Shown here one piece after another: positions 61,670-64,000 of a stretch of 64,000 nucleotides of DNA. Below the pieces are notes generated by a model that was given only the letters and a program-made list of their open reading frames with translations, had not been told where the DNA came from and made no database searches. Position numbers and translations under genes: made by a program. The DNA lies in assembly GCA_013314755.1 (NCBI GenBank), contig JABUFA010000006.1, forward strand, positions 62,001 to 126,000, read 5' to 3'. The number at the start of each line of letters is the position of its first letter. The stretch's first letter is position 1. Source of the stretch: Chthonomonadia bacterium. Its GTDB lineage: Bacteria > Armatimonadota > HRBIN16.

Positions 61670-62695
61670 GTGGAAACGTTACTGCAAAACCCATGGTTCG
61701 TTATCCCACTGCGCATTGTGATTGTGGTCGGGTTCGTTCTGACCGCTGTGCCCGTGCTGGTCTGGGTGGAGCGGCGCGTGCTCGCGCTGATGCAGATACG
61801 CAAGGGACCAAATCGCGTCGGTCCGGCTGGCTTGCTTCAACCTATTGCAGACGGCATCAAGCTCTTCTTCAAAGAAGACGTCCTGCCGGAAAAGGTAGAC
61901 CGTTTCATCTACTTCCTCGCGCCGGCGGGCTTCCTGATACCGGTGCTGTGCGCTCCAGCGGTGATACCGTGGGGACCGGATGACCGCCTGACGCCCATCG
62001 CCGACGTCAACATCGGCATCCTGTTCCTGCTGGCGATGACCTCGCTGACGGTGTACGGCATCATTCTGGCGGGCTGGTCATCCAACAACAAGTACTCCCT
62101 GCTCGGTGGGTTGCGTGCATCGGCGCAGACCATCTCCTACGAGCTGGCGATGGGGCTGTCTATCCTCTCGGTGGTGCTGTTGACGGGCTCGCTGTCGATG
62201 CGCGAAATGGTGCTGAACCAGCAGGGTGAGCTGGGCTTGCTGAACTGGCATGTGTTTCGCTTCTTCCCGCTGGGACTCATTGCCACAGGCATCTTCCTGG
62301 TTGCCATGCTGGCGGAGACCAACCGCGCCCCCTTCGACCTGCCCGAGGCGGAGAGCGAGCTGATTGCGGGCTATCACACCGAATACAGCAGTATGAAGTT
62401 CGCCATGTTCTTCATGGGCGAGTACGCCAGTATGGTGACCATCTCGGCGGTGATGGTGACGCTGTTCTTCGGCGGATGGTTATCGCCGCTGCCGTTCGCG
62501 CCCTTCACGTGGATACCCGGACCGATATGGTTCCTGATTAAGCTGGGCGTGTTCATTTACCTTTTCATCTGGGTGCGGGCGACGCTTCCGCGCCTGCGCT
62601 ACGATATGCTGATGAAGCTGGGCTGGCTGAGGTTGTTGCCGACCGCGCTGGTCAACCTGTTCCTGGTGGCTGTGATTCTGTGGTGGCGGAGTTAG
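61670..62695 (+). CDS. nuoH: NADH-quinone oxidoreductase subunit H
   Basis: A 341-residue membrane subunit with eight helices that links the quinone site to the proton-pumping arm. VWVERRVLALMQIRKGPNRVGPAGLLQPIADGIKLFFKEDVLP and ETNRAPFDLPEAESELIAGYHTEYSSMKFAMFFMGEY are the invariant parts. The GTG start follows nuoG by one base. nuoI, normally next, is absent; nuoJ begins 10 bases later. Confidence 0.96.
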   Translation: METLLQNPWFVIPLRIVIVVGFVLTAVPVLVWVERRVLALMQIRKGPNRVGPAGLLQPIADGIKLFFKEDVLPEKVDRFIYFLAPAGFLIPVLCAPAVIPWGPDDRLTPIADVNIGILFLLAMTSLTVYGIILAGWSSNNKYSLLGGLRASAQTISYELAMGLSILSVVLLTGSLSMREMVLNQQGELGLLNWHVFRFFPLGLIATGIFLVAMLAETNRAPFDLPEAESELIAGYHTEYSSMKFAMFFMGEYASMVTISAVMVTLFFGGWLSPLPFAPFTWIPGPIWFLIKLGVFIYLFIWVRATLPRLRYDMLMKLGWLRLLPTALVNLFLVAVILWWRS

Positions 62696-62704
62696 GAGGG
62701 CGGG

Positions 62705-63199
62705 ATGTTCGCACAGATACTGTTTGTGCTGATGGCGATAGTTATCGTCGTGACCTCCATCGGGGTGGTGGCGGCGCGCAACCCCGTGCGCAGTGCGCTG
62801 AATCTGGTGGCGAACTTCTTTGCGCTGGCGGTTCTGTACCTGTTCCTGTATGCGCAGTTTGTCGCAGCCGTGCAGATTATCGTGTACGCAGGCGCGATTA
62901 TGGTGCTGTTCCTGTTCACCATCATGCTTCTGAATCTGGGTTCTCCAGCCGAGCTGGCAGACCGCGGCGAGATTAAGCGACCCATCACCTGGGGGCTGGC
63001 ACTGCTGTTCGTGATTGTGCTGGCAGGTGGAGTGTTCGCGCGTTTAGGTGAAGCACAGCCTGCGCAGGACGACCTGGGCACGGTGCAGATGGTGGGCAAG
63101 TTCCTGTTTGCCGACTGGGTATATCCGTTTGAGCTGACTTCCATACTCCTGCTGATTGCCATCGTAGGGGCGATTGTGATGGCGAAACGGAGGCTGTAG
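62705..63199 (+). CDS. nuoJ: NADH-quinone oxidoreductase subunit J
   Basis: A 164-residue membrane subunit with five helices. VVAARNPVRSALNLVANFFALAVLYLFLYAQFVAAVQIIVYAGAIMVLFLFTIMLLNL is the family signature, including the pi-bulge region of helix 3. GGAGG is upstream. It abuts nuoK. Confidence 0.94.
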   Translation: MFAQILFVLMAIVIVVTSIGVVAARNPVRSALNLVANFFALAVLYLFLYAQFVAAVQIIVYAGAIMVLFLFTIMLLNLGSPAELADRGEIKRPITWGLALLFVIVLAGGVFARLGEAQPAQDDLGTVQMVGKFLFADWVYPFELTSILLLIAIVGAIVMAKRRL

Positions 63200-63201
63200 G
63201 G

Positions 63202-63522
63202 ATGGATGCCATACCGATAAGCTGGTATTTGACGCTGAGCGCGTTCATGTTCGCGATGGGCGTGACGGGCGTGGTGGTCAAACGCAACCCAATCGTTATC
63301 TTCATGTGCATCGAGCTGATGCTGAACGCGGCGAACCTGGCGTTTCTCGCCTTTGCGCGACAGCAGGCACAGCTGGGGGCGCAGGTGGCGGGACAGGTGT
63401 ACACGATACTGGTGATGGCGGTTGCAGCGGCGGAGGTGGCTATCGGGCTGGGTATCATCGTTGCCATCTATCGCCTGCGCGACACGATTAACGTGGACGA
63501 GATGAACCTGCTGAAGTTCTGA
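63202..63522 (+). CDS. nuoK: NADH-quinone oxidoreductase subunit K
   Basis: A 106-residue membrane subunit with three helices that forms part of the proton path. MGVTGVVVKRNPIVIFMCIELMLNAANLAFLAFA carries the conserved glutamate in the second helix. AEVAIGLGIIVAIYRLRDTINVDEMNLLK follows. Confidence 0.95.
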   Translation: MDAIPISWYLTLSAFMFAMGVTGVVVKRNPIVIFMCIELMLNAANLAFLAFARQQAQLGAQVAGQVYTILVMAVAAAEVAIGLGIIVAIYRLRDTINVDEMNLLKF

Positions 63523-63538
63523 GGGATGGGAGCACTCG

Positions 63539-64000
63539 ATGAACAGTGTGTTTGACCTGATATGGGTGGTTATCGGCTTGCCGCTGGCTGGCTTCCTGCT
63601 TCACGCCTTCTTCGGCAAGCGGCTGGGCAAGAAGGTGGTGGGCACGATTGGCACGGCGGTGGTGCTGGGGGCGTTTGCGCTGTCGGTCTATCTGCTGACC
63701 GAGCTGCTGAAACTGCCTGCCGACGAGCAGAAGGTTATCAGCACCCTGTGGCGGTGGATTGAGGCGGGCAGTTTTCGCGTTCACTTCGAGGCGCTCGTGG
63801 ACCCACTTTCCCTGCTGATGGCGCTGATTGTGACAGGCGTTGGCGGGCTGATACACCTTTACTCCACCGGCTACATGGCGGACGACGAGGACTATCCCCG
63901 CTTCTTCACCTACATGAACCTGTTCATCGTGTTAATGCTGACACTGGTGCTCAGCAACAACTTGCTGATGATGTTTGTGGGCTGGGAAGGCGTTGGGTTG
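63539..64000 (+). CDS. nuoL: NADH-quinone oxidoreductase subunit L, 5' part
   Basis: The first 154 residues of the antiporter-like proton-pumping subunit, cut by the window edge. The ATG follows GGGATGGGAG. Four hydrophobic segments are visible; VDPLSLLMALIVTGVGGLIHLYSTGYM and FFTYMNLFIVLMLTLVLSNNLLMMFVGWEGVG match the conserved N-terminal half. Likely followed by nuoM and nuoN. Confidence 0.93.
   Translation, partial: MNSVFDLIWVVIGLPLAGFLLHAFFGKRLGKKVVGTIGTAVVLGAFALSVYLLTELLKLPADEQKVISTLWRWIEAGSFRVHFEALVDPLSLLMALIVTGVGGLIHLYSTGYMADDEDYPRFFTYMNLFIVLMLTLVLSNNLLMMFVGWEGVGL

Overview
The window is a G+C-rich bacterial chromosome segment with dense, mostly operonic genes. It combines a FliY-type flagellar gene set, many Gfo/Idh/MocA, ThuA, DUF6259 and DUF6807 sugar-metabolism proteins, and a protein disulfide oxidoreductase of the kind common in thermophiles. 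This suits a flagellated, saccharolytic, possibly thermophilic member of a lineage such as Armatimonadota. That placement is an inference from gene content; no rRNA or other strong phylogenetic marker is present.

Region by region: 0-2.4 kb holds a GT-C membrane glycosyltransferase and a 37-codon remnant of a thiamine-diphosphate enzyme. 2.4-10.9 kb (minus strand) is a flagellar operon, fliK-flgD-flgV-like-flgE-flbD-motA-motB-fliL-fliM-fliY-fliO. 11-17.6 kb (minus) holds ThuA and Gfo/Idh/MocA genes, then TPR, ankyrin and RHS fragments that look like a decayed polymorphic-toxin locus, then a B12-type radical SAM protein. 17.7-22.6 kb holds a protein disulfide oxidoreductase, a small secreted protein, an FAD oxidoreductase, a MocA-like nucleotidyltransferase and RodA. 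A cluster of composite palindromic repeats follows, then fliP-fliQ-fliR-flhB (plus). The canonical order would be fliO-fliP, so the two flagellar halves look like one operon split by an inversion of about 20 kb.

25.9-31.8 kb holds an esterase, a HicAB toxin-antitoxin pair with a 28-bp palindromic operator, a NIL-domain protein, a ROK sugar kinase, a clear selenocysteine tRNA, a membrane protein, a methyltransferase and an ARPP-1/DUF6569 protein. 32-37.9 kb holds a GH106-like glycosidase, a second repeat cluster in reverse orientation, L-fucose isomerase, and a LacI-family regulator with a visible promoter and operator. 37.9-43.1 kb (minus) is the rpsU, pgpH, ybeY, dgkA-PAP2 fusion, corC housekeeping group. 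43.1-55 kb is a saccharolytic island: a DUF6259 protein, a DUF6807 protein, a Tat-exported dehydrogenase, a phospholipase-C-like protein with beta/gamma-crystallin repeats, and a giant glycosidase-like protein. 55.1-64 kb is a complex I operon, nuoACDEFGHJKL, with nuoB and nuoI missing and nuoL cut by the window edge.

The most notable signals are the selC-type tRNA, the HicAB operator abutting the start codon, the covarying palindromic repeats, the split flagellar operon with a broken gene at its left edge, the crystallin-fused phospholipase-like protein, and the nuo operon lacking two core subunits.
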